A stretch of 43,624 bases of DNA from DATGMB01 sp035293845 (GTDB lineage Bacteria; Acidobacteriota; Terriglobia; Bryobacterales; Bryobacteraceae), in the NCBI GenBank assembly GCA_035293845.1, contig DATGMB010000222.1:1-43624 (forward strand), given 5' to 3'. The position numbers and the translations under genes are program-made. Every line of letters starts with the position of its first letter. Positions within the stretch are counted from its first letter, which is position 1. The notes beneath the pieces are model-generated. The model made no database searches and was not told the origin of the DNA. It worked only from the letters and a program-made list of their open reading frames with translations. This document shows positions 17,124-24,949 of the stretch, one piece after another.

Positions 17124-18251
17124 ATGAGTTCGTTGAGTGGGCGGACTCTCTATAAATTCAGAGTTGTCGCGGGGAATATGCGGGCTTTTGGGCAGGAATC
17201 CATCTCCGCATTGGCCGGAGAAGTGTTGTCTTCAACGGGTGAAATTGAAGCGCTGAAGCCCGAGATCAGAAGTTCCCGGTTCCGGGGCGATCTGATGTTC
17301 GATCCTTCCTTCTACCTCGCCTCACTGACTGAAGGATGGGAGCCGCGCGTCGCGGTTGTGCGCCGCGGCGGTGAGCTCGCTGGCGTTGTTTACGCCAAGG
17401 AGAGATTTCTCTCCGGTCATCGCCTGGGAATCGTGTATGCCGATTGGACCTTCGGCAGTGTACTGATCGGAGATCCTGCGGATTACCCCGAAACCGTTCT
17501 TTTTGCCCTCACGGACCTGTTGTCCCGTCCGGGCATACGCGGTCTCAGGCTCAGAGTGCGGCGGCGCAGTCCCGAGCTGGCGGCAGTGCGCAAACTGCTG
17601 GCGCTCACTCGCCTGGACGCCTATTTTTCACGGTTTCAGGATCATGCGGTGCTCTCGCTGCCGGAAACCTACGAGCGGATGCTTCGGAGTTTCGGCAGCA
17701 CCACGCGCCGCAATTTCCGGTATTACCGGCGCCGTTGCGAGGCCGCAGGCTGCGTGTATGTGGATTCCGTTCCGATCGATGAGTTGCGCTCGGCCGCCGG
17801 TTACCTGGAACGGAAGTGCAGTAAGCCGTGCCAGCCCGGTTCGGTCGACCGGTCGATCAATATGGCCGCCCTGGCGGACCGGCCGCTGGCCGCCGGGCTC
17901 AGGCATCGGAACGGCGAGTGGTGGAGCATCCTGTGCGGCATCTACCGGCCGGCCGCCGGAGTTCTGCTGCTGCAATTGAACAACGACCGCGATTTTCCGG
18001 ATTATTCGCTATCGTCAGTGCTGCGCGGGTATCTGATCGAAACTCTCATCGAACAGGGAATGAAGGAATTCATCATCTGGGCGGGCACGGGGGCGCCGCT
18101 ATCGCGGTATGTGACCTACATCCCGACGGTGGCAATCCATCTCGACTCGCCCGCATACTGGTGGCGTCTGCTGCGCAAATCGGCATCCCTCATCGGCCCA
18201 TGGCTGCCCAAAGAGATCCGGCCGGACGCGCGGTGGGTGGCGCCATTTTGA
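17124..18251 (+). CDS. FemAB/BioF2-like GNAT-fold acetyltransferase
   Basis: A protein of about 375 residues resembling the acetyltransferase family that includes BioF2/CelD-like and FemAB-like proteins, often in cell-envelope or exopolysaccharide loci. Seen: an N-terminal GNAT half (FDPSFYLASLTEGWEPRVAV, GELAGVVYAK), the signature basic stretch FGSTTRRNFRYYRRR, which follows the LP(E)TYERMLRS lead-in of the family, and a second GNAT half with a core strand (GVLLLQLNND, SLSSVLRGYLIETLIEQGMKEFIIWAGTG). The start is not settled: ATG 17124 has a weak ribosome binding site, and ATG 17178 is preceded by GGGGA and a TATAAAT at about 17151. The frame is open further upstream, but those residues look like intergenic translation. 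It is divergent from metH. Acceptor unknown. Confidence 0.75.
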   Translation: MSSLSGRTLYKFRVVAGNMRAFGQESISALAGEVLSSTGEIEALKPEIRSSRFRGDLMFDPSFYLASLTEGWEPRVAVVRRGGELAGVVYAKERFLSGHRLGIVYADWTFGSVLIGDPADYPETVLFALTDLLSRPGIRGLRLRVRRRSPELAAVRKLLALTRLDAYFSRFQDHAVLSLPETYERMLRSFGSTTRRNFRYYRRRCEAAGCVYVDSVPIDELRSAAGYLERKCSKPCQPGSVDRSINMAALADRPLAAGLRHRNGEWWSILCGIYRPAAGVLLLQLNNDRDFPDYSLSSVLRGYLIETLIEQGMKEFIIWAGTGAPLSRYVTYIPTVAIHLDSPAYWWRLLRKSASLIGPWLPKEIRPDARWVAPF

Positions 18252-18252
18252 C

Positions 18253-18265
18253 ACCGGATTCCGGT
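18253..18265. terminator. Short palindrome between convergent genes
   Basis: ACCGGA-T-TCCGGT lies in the 18-bp gap between the acetyltransferase and thrB stops. The stem of 6 bp has no T tract, so termination is only a possibility. Confidence 0.25.
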
Positions 18266-18269
18266 TCGA

Positions 18270-19181
18270 TCATTCCACCCGAAAGCCGCACTCTGGAATA
18301 TCCGCGAACAGCGTCTCGGATTCGTGCCCGTGCAGCCGGAAAATCTGCCGCACCAGATCGCAGACCGGTTCGTAGCCGCGTTCGAAAAATACCAGGATGC
18401 TCGGGCCCGCGCCGCTCAGGGCGCAGCCGAGCAGGCCCGGCGCCCGCAGTTTCAGGATCTCCTCCAGGCCGGGTACCAGCGGCGCGCGGTAAGGCTGATG
18501 GAAGCGGTCTTCGAGTGCGGCCGGAAAAGCCCACGTTGCGCCGGTAGCGAGAGCCGCGATCAGCAGGGACGCTCGCTGCACGTTGAACACGGCGTCGGCG
18601 CGGCTGTAACCGGAGGGGAGCACCGCGCGCGCCTTCACTGTGGGCAGGTCGAAATCGGGAACGACCACAGCGAGCCCGAAACGCTGCGGCAAGTCGAGCC
18701 GCACGGCGCGCGTCACGCCGCCGGAATCGATCGCGCTCGCGACGATCGAGCCGAGCGTGCACGGCGCGACATTATCCGGATGCCCTTCGAGCTTCGCCGC
18801 GGCATCCAGGATTCGCGGCGGCTTCCAGCCGAGACCGAGCAATTCGTCGGCGATGACCACGCCCGCCGTGAGAGCCGCGGCGCTCGATCCCATACCCTTG
18901 CCGATCGGGATCTCGTTGTGGATTTCGAGCTCGATGAATGGCAGGTCGAGGTGATGCTCGCGCGCCACCGAGAGCGCGGTTTGCCAGATCAGGTTATCGG
19001 AGCGGGTTGAGATCTGCGCGGCGTCGCGGCCCGTGGCGCGAATCGACAGCGCCGGACTGCGCCGGAACCGGCAGGTCAGATAGACGCCCAGCGCCAGCCC
19101 CAGAGCGTCGAACCCCGGCCCGAGGTTGGCGCTGGATGCGGGGACGCGGAGGGTGCGCCAGCCCGCGGCAGACCCGCTCAC
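18270..19181 (-). CDS. thrB: Homoserine kinase
   Basis: Phosphorylates L-homoserine with ATP in threonine synthesis; a GHMP-family kinase. Seen: the N-terminal VPASSANLGPGFDALGLAL, the ATP-binding glycine/serine loop PIGKGMGSSAAALTAGV, EGHPDNVAPCTLGS, and the C-terminal GLLGCALSGAGPSILVFF of the third motif. Length (303 residues) is normal. The start ATG overlaps the frr stop by four bases (ATGA), making it the last gene of the translation operon. The usual genes after frr in other bacteria are uppS and cdsA, so the placement is unusual. No methionine or threonine leader peptide is apparent. Confidence 0.95.
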   Translation of the reverse strand: MSGSAAGWRTLRVPASSANLGPGFDALGLALGVYLTCRFRRSPALSIRATGRDAAQISTRSDNLIWQTALSVAREHHLDLPFIELEIHNEIPIGKGMGSSAAALTAGVVIADELLGLGWKPPRILDAAAKLEGHPDNVAPCTLGSIVASAIDSGGVTRAVRLDLPQRFGLAVVVPDFDLPTVKARAVLPSGYSRADAVFNVQRASLLIAALATGATWAFPAALEDRFHQPYRAPLVPGLEEILKLRAPGLLGCALSGAGPSILVFFERGYEPVCDLVRQIFRLHGHESETLFADIPECGFRVE

Positions 19182-19783
19182 TTGATCTCCAGGATTTCCT
19201 TTTCTTTGCTCTTCGATGCCTGGTCGATCTTCTGCATGAAGCCGTCCGTCATCTTCTGGATCTCGTCGAGCGCGCGCTTCTCTTCGTCCTCGGTGATCTT
19301 CTTGTCCTTGAGGAGCTTCTTGACGGCCTCGTTACCGTCACGCCGGATGTTGCGGACGCCCACCCGGTGATTTTCGGCCGCGGCATGCAGTTTCTTGACG
19401 AGGTCCTTGCGGCGCTCCTCCGTCAGCGGGGGAATGGGAAGACGGATCGTCTTGCCGTCATTGGCCGGGTTCAGCCCCAGATCGGAGGTGCGGATGGCCT
19501 TCTCGATGGGGCCGATCTGCGACACATCCCAGGGCTGGATCGTGATGAGGGACGGCTCGGGGACGTGCAGATTGGCAAGCTGATTGAGCGGCGTGGGAGT
19601 ACCGTAGTAGTCCACCCGGATGTGGTCCAGGAGGCTCAACGAAGCCCGGCCCGTGCGAATGGAGGCCATTTCGTGTTGCAGGTCCGACACGGCCTTTTCC
19701 ATGCGCGATCTCAGGTGCGCCTCGACGTCCTTGACCGAGGCGAAGGAATGACCGCTGGGGGGTGCTTGTGGTTCGGTTTTCAT
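19178..19783 (-). CDS. frr: Ribosome recycling factor
   Basis: Splits post-termination ribosomes together with EF-G. Seen: the conserved helical domain (RMEKAVSDLQHEMASIRTGRAS), the strand YYGTPTPLNQLANLHV, the middle IQPWD, NPANDGKTIRLPIPPLTEERR, and the C-terminal helix with the RNIRRDGNEAVKKLLKDK motif. At 201 residues it is about 15 longer than usual; the extra is a poorly conserved N-terminal tail (MKTEPQAPPSGHSFA), and no internal start would shorten it sensibly. Located after pyrH with a 30-nt gap and coupled to thrB. Confidence 0.96.
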   Translation of the reverse strand: MKTEPQAPPSGHSFASVKDVEAHLRSRMEKAVSDLQHEMASIRTGRASLSLLDHIRVDYYGTPTPLNQLANLHVPEPSLITIQPWDVSQIGPIEKAIRTSDLGLNPANDGKTIRLPIPPLTEERRKDLVKKLHAAAENHRVGVRNIRRDGNEAVKKLLKDKKITEDEEKRALDEIQKMTDGFMQKIDQASKSKEKEILEIK

Positions 19784-19813
19784 CGGCAGTATCTCCGAAG
19801 GAGCAGAGGCGGC

Positions 19814-20521
19814 TCAGTGAATCACGGTGCCGACGGACTCGCCCCTCGACATACGCATTATATTTCCTGTTGTATTCAAATTGAAAACAATAATGGGGAG
19901 CCGGTTGTCGCGGCACATGGCGACGGATGCGGCATCCATTACGCCGAGGCCCTGGGAGAGAACCTCGAGGTAGGAGATTTCCCGGTACATCCGGGCGTCC
20001 GGAAACTTCAGGGGATCTTTATCGTAAACACCGTCGACGCGCGTCGCCTTGGCGATGACATCCGCCTTGATCTCGAGCGCGCGGAGGGCGGCCGCGGTAT
20101 CGGTGGAGAAATAGGGATTCGACGTTCCGGCCGCGAAGATGACGATGCGGCCCTTCTCGAGATGCCGGATGGCGCGGCGGCGGATGTACGGCTCGGCCAC
20201 CTGGCGCATCTCGATGGCGCTCAGCACGCGGGTGGGAATCCCGATTTGTTCGATCGCGTCGGAAAGCGCCAGCGAGTTGATCACGGTGGCCAGCATGCCC
20301 ATATGATCGGCGGTGACGCGGTCCATGTTGCGCGCAGCGGCGGCCACTCCGCGGAAGATGTTGCCGCCGCCGACCACGATACCAATCTGCACGCCCGTGC
20401 TGGCTACATCGGCCACTTCGCGGGCCAAGTCCTGCACCCGCGCGGCGTCAATGCCGAAGGGCGCGCCGCCGGCCAGCACCTCGCCGCTGAGTTTGAGCAG
20501 GATGCGCTGGTAGTCCGGCAT
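19814..20521 (-). CDS. pyrH: UMP kinase
   Basis: Phosphorylates UMP to UDP with ATP; bacterial hexameric amino-acid-kinase fold. Seen: ILLKLSGEVLAG at the N-terminus, IGIVVGGGNIFRG, the UMP-binding DRVTADHMGMLATVINSLAL, the central GTSNPYFSTDTAAALRALEI, KATRVDGVYDKDP, and the C-terminal VMDAASVAMCRDNRLPIIVFNL. Length (235 residues) is standard. The ATG immediately abuts the tsf stop, with no intervening base. Expressed in the ribosomal operon between EF-Ts and the recycling factor, as in many bacteria. Confidence 0.97.
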   Translation of the reverse strand: MPDYQRILLKLSGEVLAGGAPFGIDAARVQDLAREVADVASTGVQIGIVVGGGNIFRGVAAAARNMDRVTADHMGMLATVINSLALSDAIEQIGIPTRVLSAIEMRQVAEPYIRRRAIRHLEKGRIVIFAAGTSNPYFSTDTAAALRALEIKADVIAKATRVDGVYDKDPLKFPDARMYREISYLEVLSQGLGVMDAASVAMCRDNRLPIIVFNLNTTGNIMRMSRGESVGTVIH

Positions 20522-21172
20522 CTACTGCGCGACCGGTTCGAGCGCCGCGTTTTCGCCGCCGGCTTCCGCCGCCGCCACATCCCCGACCTTGAAGCGGATA
20601 AAGCGGGCCACCGAGATATTCTCGCCGAGCTTGGCGATCTTGGTTTTCACGAGCTGCTCGATGGTGAGCGTGGCTTCCTTGACGAACGGCTGCTCCAGCA
20701 GACAAACTTCCTCGTAGAACTTGGCCAGACGGCCCTCCACGATGCGGTCGAGAACCTTGTCCGGCTTCCCTTCGTTGCGGGCGCGGTCGCGCGCGATTTC
20801 CTTTTCCTTCTCGAGGACTTCGGCCGGCACTTCTTCGCGGCGCAGATAGCGCGGATCGGCCGCGGCGATGTGCATCGCGATATCGTGCACCAGCTCTTTG
20901 AAATCATCGGTGCGCGCGACGAAGTCGGATTCGCAGTTGACCTCAACCATCACGCCGAGCTGGCCGCCGGCATGGATGTAGCTGCCGATGAGACCCTGTT
21001 TGGTGGCCCGCGACGCCTTCTTCCCGGCCGACGCGATACCCTGTTTGCGCAAGTAAACCTCGGCCTCGGCGATGTCGCCGTTGGTGGCCTGCAGCGCTTT
21101 CTTGCACTCCATCATCCCCGCGCCGGTGCGCTCGCGGAGATCCTTAACTAGTTGTGCGGTGATTTCCGCCAT
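20522..21172 (-). CDS. tsf: Elongation factor Ts (short form)
   Basis: Exchanges GDP for GTP on EF-Tu. Seen: N-terminal UBA-like domain with VKDLRERTGAGMMECKKAL and the following AEVYLRKQG, then VEVNCESDFVART, the EF-Tu contact region (E. coli TDFV-like), and the coiled middle (EVLEKEKEIARDRARNEGKP). At 216 residues it is a short form close to the Thermus type, rather than the roughly 280-residue form with two core repeats. The C-terminal tail (AAAEAGGENAALEP) is low in complexity. AAGGA is about 15 nt before the ATG. A repeat element fills the gap to rpsB. Confidence 0.96.
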   Translation of the reverse strand: MAEITAQLVKDLRERTGAGMMECKKALQATNGDIAEAEVYLRKQGIASAGKKASRATKQGLIGSYIHAGGQLGVMVEVNCESDFVARTDDFKELVHDIAMHIAAADPRYLRREEVPAEVLEKEKEIARDRARNEGKPDKVLDRIVEGRLAKFYEEVCLLEQPFVKEATLTIEQLVKTKIAKLGENISVARFIRFKVGDVAAAEAGGENAALEPVAQ

Positions 21173-21200
21173 AAATCTTTATGAATCCTTATGACTGGTT

Positions 21201-21280
21201 GGGAGACAGGAGTCAGGAGACAGACGTCAGGAGCGCATAGACGCCTCCCGACCCTCTGACTCCTGACTCCTGTCTCCTGT
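21201..21280. repeat. Inverted GACTCCTGACTCCTG-type repeat between rpsB and tsf
   Basis: The left arm GGGAGACAGGAGTCAGGAGA is complemented by CTGACTCCTGTCTCCTGT at the right, so the rpsB-tsf mRNA would carry a long hairpin in the gap. Internally each arm is built from a CAGGAGT-like unit. A short relative, GACGTCAGGAGC, is also at about 3445, at the 3' end of the isomerase gene. It may modulate rpsB/tsf expression. Confidence 0.75.
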
Positions 21281-21287
21281 ATTCTTC

Positions 21288-22199
21288 CTAGTGTCCCCCT
21301 TCCTTCACCACCGTCTCGGGTTCGGGTTCGGCGGTTTCGGAGGCGGGTCCTTTACGCTGCGAGGGCTGAGCCGGCTCTTCTTCCAGGCTCAGGCTCTCGG
21401 CCATGATCTTTTCGGCATACTTGGGGTCCACGTATTCGGTGTACTCCATCATGCCTTCGCCGGCAGGAGTTTCGTCCTGGACGATCTTGTCGGCGGTAAA
21501 ATCCTGCTCGGTAGCGAGCGAGCGGCCTTCGATGACGGCGTCCGCGATCTTGCTCGCAAACAGGCGGATGGCCCGCAGCGCGTCATCGTTGCCCGGAATC
21601 ACGTAATCGACCTCGTCGGGATCGCAGTTCGTATCCACGATGGCGACGACCGGAATGCCGAGGCGCCGCGCCTCTTTCACTGCGATCGCTTCCTTGTTCG
21701 AATCGATCACAAAGAGCACGTCCGGCAGGCCGGGCATATCCTTGATACCCGCCAGGTTCTGGTCGAGGTGCTTGCGCTCCCGCTCCAGGCGGATGACTTC
21801 CTTCTTGGGGCGGCCGGCGTAGCCGCCTTCGACGGAGGCCATACCTTCGAGCTCTTTGAGCCGCTTGATCGACTTCTGCACCGTCGCCATGTTGGTCAGG
21901 AGCCCACCGAGCCAGCGCTGATTCACGTAGAACATCTGGCAGCGGTTCGCCTCCTCGGCGATCGCTTCCTGCGCCTGTCGCTTGGTGCCGACGAAGAGCA
22001 CATTCTTGCCCTGGGCCGCCATTTCCCCGACGAAGCGGGCGGCGTCCTTGAACATTTTGAGCGTCTTCTGTAAATCGATGATGTAGATTCCGTTACGTTC
22101 GCCGAAGATGTATTCCTTCATCTTCGGATTCCAGCGCTTGGTCTGGTGCCCGAAGTGAACGCCAGCTTCGAGCAATTCCTTCATGCTAATTGCAGGCAA
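21288..22199 (-). CDS. rpsB: 30S ribosomal protein S2
   Basis: Binds late to the 30S subunit. Seen: SMKELLEAGVHFGHQTKRWNPKM, YIIDLQKTL, KNVLFVGTKRQAQE, the NQRWLGGLLTNMATV segment, GLPDVLFVIDSNKEAIAVKEARRLGIPVVAIVDTNCDPDEVDYVIPGNDDALRAIRLF region spread over about 55 residues. The start chosen is TTG at 22199, giving (M)PAISMKELL, because it aligns with the family N-terminus and because AGGAGG lies 4 nt upstream; the nearest ATG (22184) is 19 nt from AGGAGG. The C-terminal tail of about 55 residues (after AVIEGRSL) is acidic and low in complexity, longer than in E. coli. Confidence 0.96.
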   Translation of the reverse strand: MPAISMKELLEAGVHFGHQTKRWNPKMKEYIFGERNGIYIIDLQKTLKMFKDAARFVGEMAAQGKNVLFVGTKRQAQEAIAEEANRCQMFYVNQRWLGGLLTNMATVQKSIKRLKELEGMASVEGGYAGRPKKEVIRLERERKHLDQNLAGIKDMPGLPDVLFVIDSNKEAIAVKEARRLGIPVVAIVDTNCDPDEVDYVIPGNDDALRAIRLFASKIADAVIEGRSLATEQDFTADKIVQDETPAGEGMMEYTEYVDPKYAEKIMAESLSLEEEPAQPSQRKGPASETAEPEPETVVKEGGH

Positions 22200-22278
22200 A
22201 CAACCTCCTAGTCAGTTGAGAAGACCTCGCGGCGCGGTCCAAAGCGGGATTTGCGCCGTGGGCCCTGGCAGAGCGGAA

Positions 22279-22293
22279 TCCGCCTGCGGCGGA
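22279..22293 (-). promoter_or_regulatory. Hairpin in the rpsI-rpsB gap
   Basis: TCCGCC-TGC-GGCGGA forms a perfect 6-bp stem with a 3-nt loop, about 80 nt upstream of the rpsB start. It could be part of an rpsB leader. Confidence 0.35.
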
Positions 22294-22349
22294 CCCGGCC
22301 TGCTTCCACACCGGCAATACGGTTACCCTGAGTTGCCGGAGAAATTCGA

Positions 22350-22371
22350 GGACCGGGCTTGCACCCGGTCC
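22350..22371 (-). promoter_or_regulatory. Hairpin directly after rpsI
   Basis: GGACCGGG-CTTGCA-CCCGGTCC forms a perfect 8-bp stem with a 6-nt loop, starting 10 nt past the rpsI stop. There is no T tract, so it may be a processing or attenuation site between the rplM-rpsI and rpsB-tsf parts rather than a full terminator. Confidence 0.45.
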
Positions 22372-22381
22372 GCCGGAAACG

Positions 22382-22780
22382 TTAGCGTTTGGAGAACTGG
22401 AACCGCTTGCGGGCACCCTTCTGGCCGTACTTCTTGCGCTCGTGCGCGCGCGGATCGCGGGTCAGGAAGCCGAGCTTCTTGAGCCGTGACCGCAGTTCCG
22501 CATTGAACTCCACCAGCGCCCTGGCAATACCGAGACGGGCGGCGCCCGCCTGGCCGGCGACACCGCCGCCATCAGCGAGAATCAGCACATCGAACCGGTC
22601 CATGGTTTCCGTCGCCGCGAGCGGCTGCCGGACCATGGCGCGCGAAGTCTCCGTCGGAAAATAATTTTCAAACGGCCGGTTGTTCACCTTGATCTCGCCC
22701 TTGCCGGGACGTAAAAACACGCGAGCCACCGAGGTCTTCCGGCGGCCCGTACCCAAATATTGCACCATCGTCGCTGCCAC
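22382..22780 (-). CDS. rpsI: 30S ribosomal protein S9
   Basis: Small-subunit protein near the P site. Seen: YLGTGRRKTSVARVFLRPG, the PFENYF and GGGVAGQAGAARLGIARAL segments, and the C-terminal basic tail ending KKYGQKGARKRFQFSKR, with its terminal SKR that reaches toward the P-site tRNA. Length 132 residues. The start is a GTG at 22780 with CGGAGG about 12 nt upstream; an ATG four codons in is the alternative. It follows rplM with a 39-nt gap. Confidence 0.96.
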   Translation of the reverse strand: MAATMVQYLGTGRRKTSVARVFLRPGKGEIKVNNRPFENYFPTETSRAMVRQPLAATETMDRFDVLILADGGGVAGQAGAARLGIARALVEFNAELRSRLKKLGFLTRDPRAHERKKYGQKGARKRFQFSKR

Positions 22781-22819
22781 TAAACTCGCATCCTCCGGGC
22801 CGTTCGCCGGCCCAAACAG

Positions 22820-23251
22820 TTATTTCACAGCCAGCACGGCCGGTTTCTGGGCCGCATGCGGGTGCCGATCCCCCGCGTAAACCTTGAGCTTGCGGTACAT
22901 CTGCTTGCCCAATTTGGTCTTGGGAAGCATTCCCTGAATCGCCTCTTCGACGATCCGGGTCGGCCGCGTCTCACGCACGCGCCGGAATGTCGTTTCCACC
23001 AGCCCGCCGGGGTAACCGGTGAAATGGCGGTACACTTTCTTCTCTTCTTTCCGGCCCGTGAGCTTCACTTTATCAGCGTTGATGACGATCACGTGATCGC
23101 CCGTGTCCAGGAACGGCGTATAGGACGGTTTCGTCTTTCCCATCAGCAGCATAGCCGCCTTGCTGGCCAGCTTGCCCAGGACTACGTTTTCCGCGTCGAT
23201 GACATGCCAGCGGCGCTCGATGCCGTTCTTGGAGGGGAACTCAGTACTCAT
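22820..23251 (-). CDS. rplM: 50S ribosomal protein L13
   Basis: Early-assembling large-subunit protein. Seen: RRWHVIDAENVVLGKLASKA, the GDHVIVINADKVKLTGRK core, YRHTGYPGG-like stretch (YRHFTGYPGGL), and the C-terminal MLPKTKLGKQMYRKLKVYAG segment that is highly diagnostic. 143 residues from the ATG giving MSTEFPSK, chosen because it matches the family and lies after a GGAG about 13 nt upstream; a GTG six codons earlier is less likely. First gene of the translation operon, with a TTGACA promoter upstream. Confidence 0.96.
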   Translation of the reverse strand: MSTEFPSKNGIERRWHVIDAENVVLGKLASKAAMLLMGKTKPSYTPFLDTGDHVIVINADKVKLTGRKEEKKVYRHFTGYPGGLVETTFRRVRETRPTRIVEEAIQGMLPKTKLGKQMYRKLKVYAGDRHPHAAQKPAVLAVK

Positions 23252-23290
23252 TGACACACACGTCTCCACTTCTTCCGTTACAAAATATTT

Positions 23291-23320
23291 AGCTTACGGG
23301 GACAGGGGGCCGGTTGTCAA
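23291..23320 (-). promoter_or_regulatory. Probable promoter of the rplM-to-thrB operon
   Basis: On the minus strand a perfect TTGACA (23320-23315) is followed 18 nt later by TAAGCT (23296-23291), in an AT-rich stretch (TAAGCTAAATATTTTG) that is exceptional for this GC-rich DNA. It sits between the small ribbon-helix-helix gene and rplM. The -10 is weak and could be shifted to CTAAAT. Confidence 0.5.
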
Positions 23321-23339
23321 ATCGGCAGCGCCTGCGCCA

Positions 23340-23495
23340 TCACTCCGCCGGCTTGATCTCCGCCACGTTCTGACTCGCCAGCCAGCCGCGCGCGATCTCG
23401 TTCACCAGTTCGGAAACGGTTCTCCGCCGCTCAAACGCGAGCCGGTTCAGCACTTCGCAGATATCGTCGTCCAGACGTACATATTGAATGTTCAT
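23340..23495 (-). CDS. Small ribbon-helix-helix (CopG-like) DNA-binding protein, 51 residues
   Basis: The protein begins with MNIQYVRLDDDICEVLNR and has the ribbon-helix-helix pattern: an N-terminal strand (IQYVRLDD), a first helix (CEVLNRLAFERR) and a second helix after a turn (TVSELVNEIARGWLAS), ending in a short tail EIKPAE. AAGGA lies 7 nt before the ATG. Such proteins repress promoters as dimers, often as antitoxins. No toxin is next to it: upstream is the coiled-coil gene, downstream is rplM. It could be an orphan antitoxin or a regulator of the neighbouring genes. Function not shown. Confidence 0.7.
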   Translation of the reverse strand: MNIQYVRLDDDICEVLNRLAFERRRTVSELVNEIARGWLASQNVAEIKPAE

Positions 23496-23625
23496 CCCAG
23501 ATCCTTCGAACAGTCGTCATGCCACGCCTTCCCGGGTAATTTGATTATGGCAACCGCGCTGCGGGCCGTCCGCGTATCTTTTGGACAGGGGAAGAGAGCG
23601 GCTTGCCGCTGTGGACCCGCGGCGC

Positions 23626-24654
23626 CTATCCCTGTGGCCGGTTCTTCGCCTGCTCGATCGCGATCTGGTTGACATGGGCCAGCGCCCGCGCTCCGCTGGC
23701 GCCCTCAATGGCCTTTACGGCGATCTCCTGCACCTGCTGCTTGGCATCCGCCAACTGCTTTTCGAGCGCGGCGATCTGCGCGGCCTGGCGGGCGACCGTT
23801 TCTTCAAGAGTCCGCACCTGCAGGGCCGCCACGCGCTTCTCGGCCTCGGCATCCTTCTGGAGTACGACCATCTGCTGCTCGAACCGCGCTTCGGTGGCGC
23901 GGCGCGCCTCGGCTGCGGCGGCCTCGGCTTCTTTTTGCAGGCGGGCCGGGAAGCTCCCGGCTTCCTGCCGCAGCCGGTTCAGTTCTTCTTCCCGCTCGCG
24001 CAGCGCCGCCTCGCGCTGCTCCCAGGACTTTTCAAGCGCTTCCTGCTTCTCCTGGTTCTTCTTCTCGGCCAGGCGCAGTTCTTCCTCGTATCGATCCTGC
24101 GCTTTTTTGCGCTCCAGCGCCTTCTTATACTCGTAATCTTCGATTTCGCGCTGCCGCTGCTTGTTGAGCGCCTGCTCCTGCTCCTTTCGCTCGCGCTCGG
24201 CGCGCGCCGCTTCCTCCTCCCAGGCGGTGCGACGGGCCGCTATTTCCGCCTCCAGACGTTCCTTCTCGCGGCCGTAATCCTGCACCAGTTGGTCCAGCGC
24301 GGTCGCGGCCACATCGATTTTGTGCAGGCGCTCCAGTTCGGCCCGCTCCAGCGCGACCGCCTGGCGCACCGACATCAGCAACTGCACCTCTTCGGTCAGC
24401 TTCCCCGAGATCTCCGCCAGCGCTTTCGAGACTTCCAGCCCCAGGCCGGAAATCCGCGCGACCACCGCCTCGACAGTGACGCCCTCCACGGCCTGCCGCA
24501 CCTCGGCTTCCCGCAGTCGCGCGGCCTCCTCCGCTTTCGCATCGGCCGCCTCTCGCGCGCTTTCGGCCTGCTCGCGAACTTCCTCGAATTCCTGCTGCAC
24601 TTCCGCACGGCTGCGCCTGCCGCGCGCCGGCGCTTTGACGGCTTTAACGGGCAC
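23626..24654 (-). CDS. Coiled-coil protein of unknown function
   Basis: I do not recognise a specific family. After a basic N-terminus (VKAVKAPARGRRSRAEV) come about 250 residues rich in E, K, R, Q and A, with long heptad-type stretches (KEQEQALNKQRQREIEDYEYK, KKNQEKQEALEKSWEQREA) and a hydrophobic patch around residues 60-85 (VARISGLGLEVSKALAEIS). The C-terminus is LAHVNQIAIEQAKNRPQG. No signal peptide or membrane segment, so it is probably cytoplasmic and oligomeric. Start is a GTG with AAGGA about 11 nt upstream. Proteins of this size and composition occur in many bacteria; a role in cell structure is a guess. Confidence 0.7.
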   Translation of the reverse strand: MPVKAVKAPARGRRSRAEVQQEFEEVREQAESAREAADAKAEEAARLREAEVRQAVEGVTVEAVVARISGLGLEVSKALAEISGKLTEEVQLLMSVRQAVALERAELERLHKIDVAATALDQLVQDYGREKERLEAEIAARRTAWEEEAARAERERKEQEQALNKQRQREIEDYEYKKALERKKAQDRYEEELRLAEKKNQEKQEALEKSWEQREAALREREEELNRLRQEAGSFPARLQKEAEAAAAEARRATEARFEQQMVVLQKDAEAEKRVAALQVRTLEETVARQAAQIAALEKQLADAKQQVQEIAVKAIEGASGARALAHVNQIAIEQAKNRPQG

Positions 24655-24949
24655 TGGAGTTGATTCCTTTCACACACGCAGATTAGCAGAGCGTGGGTGA
24701 TCCGCCAAGGCGTTGACGCTCACGCCGCGGGCGCGGTGCTGACGGTGGGTTGCGCGTCTCTCCGGCCCCCCTTGCCGAACCCGCCCAGGAAAAGAATTGG
24801 CGGGTACAAATCACTTGCGTTCCCGGTAACAGTTTTGCCCAGGCCGCCGCCAACTTCGGACTTACCCCTTCGAGGAGCTCGATTATACTCTGGTGGCCGG
24901 GCAGTGCGCCCTGGAACAAAGTGCGCCAGCCTGCCCGCCGGGAGAGCGA
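24655..24949. other. Divergent intergenic region
   Basis: This 295-bp gap separates the coiled-coil gene from the TMTC-like gene. The only signal I see is TTATACT at about 24884-24890, a possible -10 for the latter, with no convincing -35. No RNA gene or repeat was recognised. Confidence 0.5.

Noticed and set aside
18938..21151. Plus-strand reading frame of about 737 codons opposite thrB, frr, pyrH and tsf
   Set aside because: Antisense to four conserved genes; the translation has no domain and follows GC-skewed codon complement.
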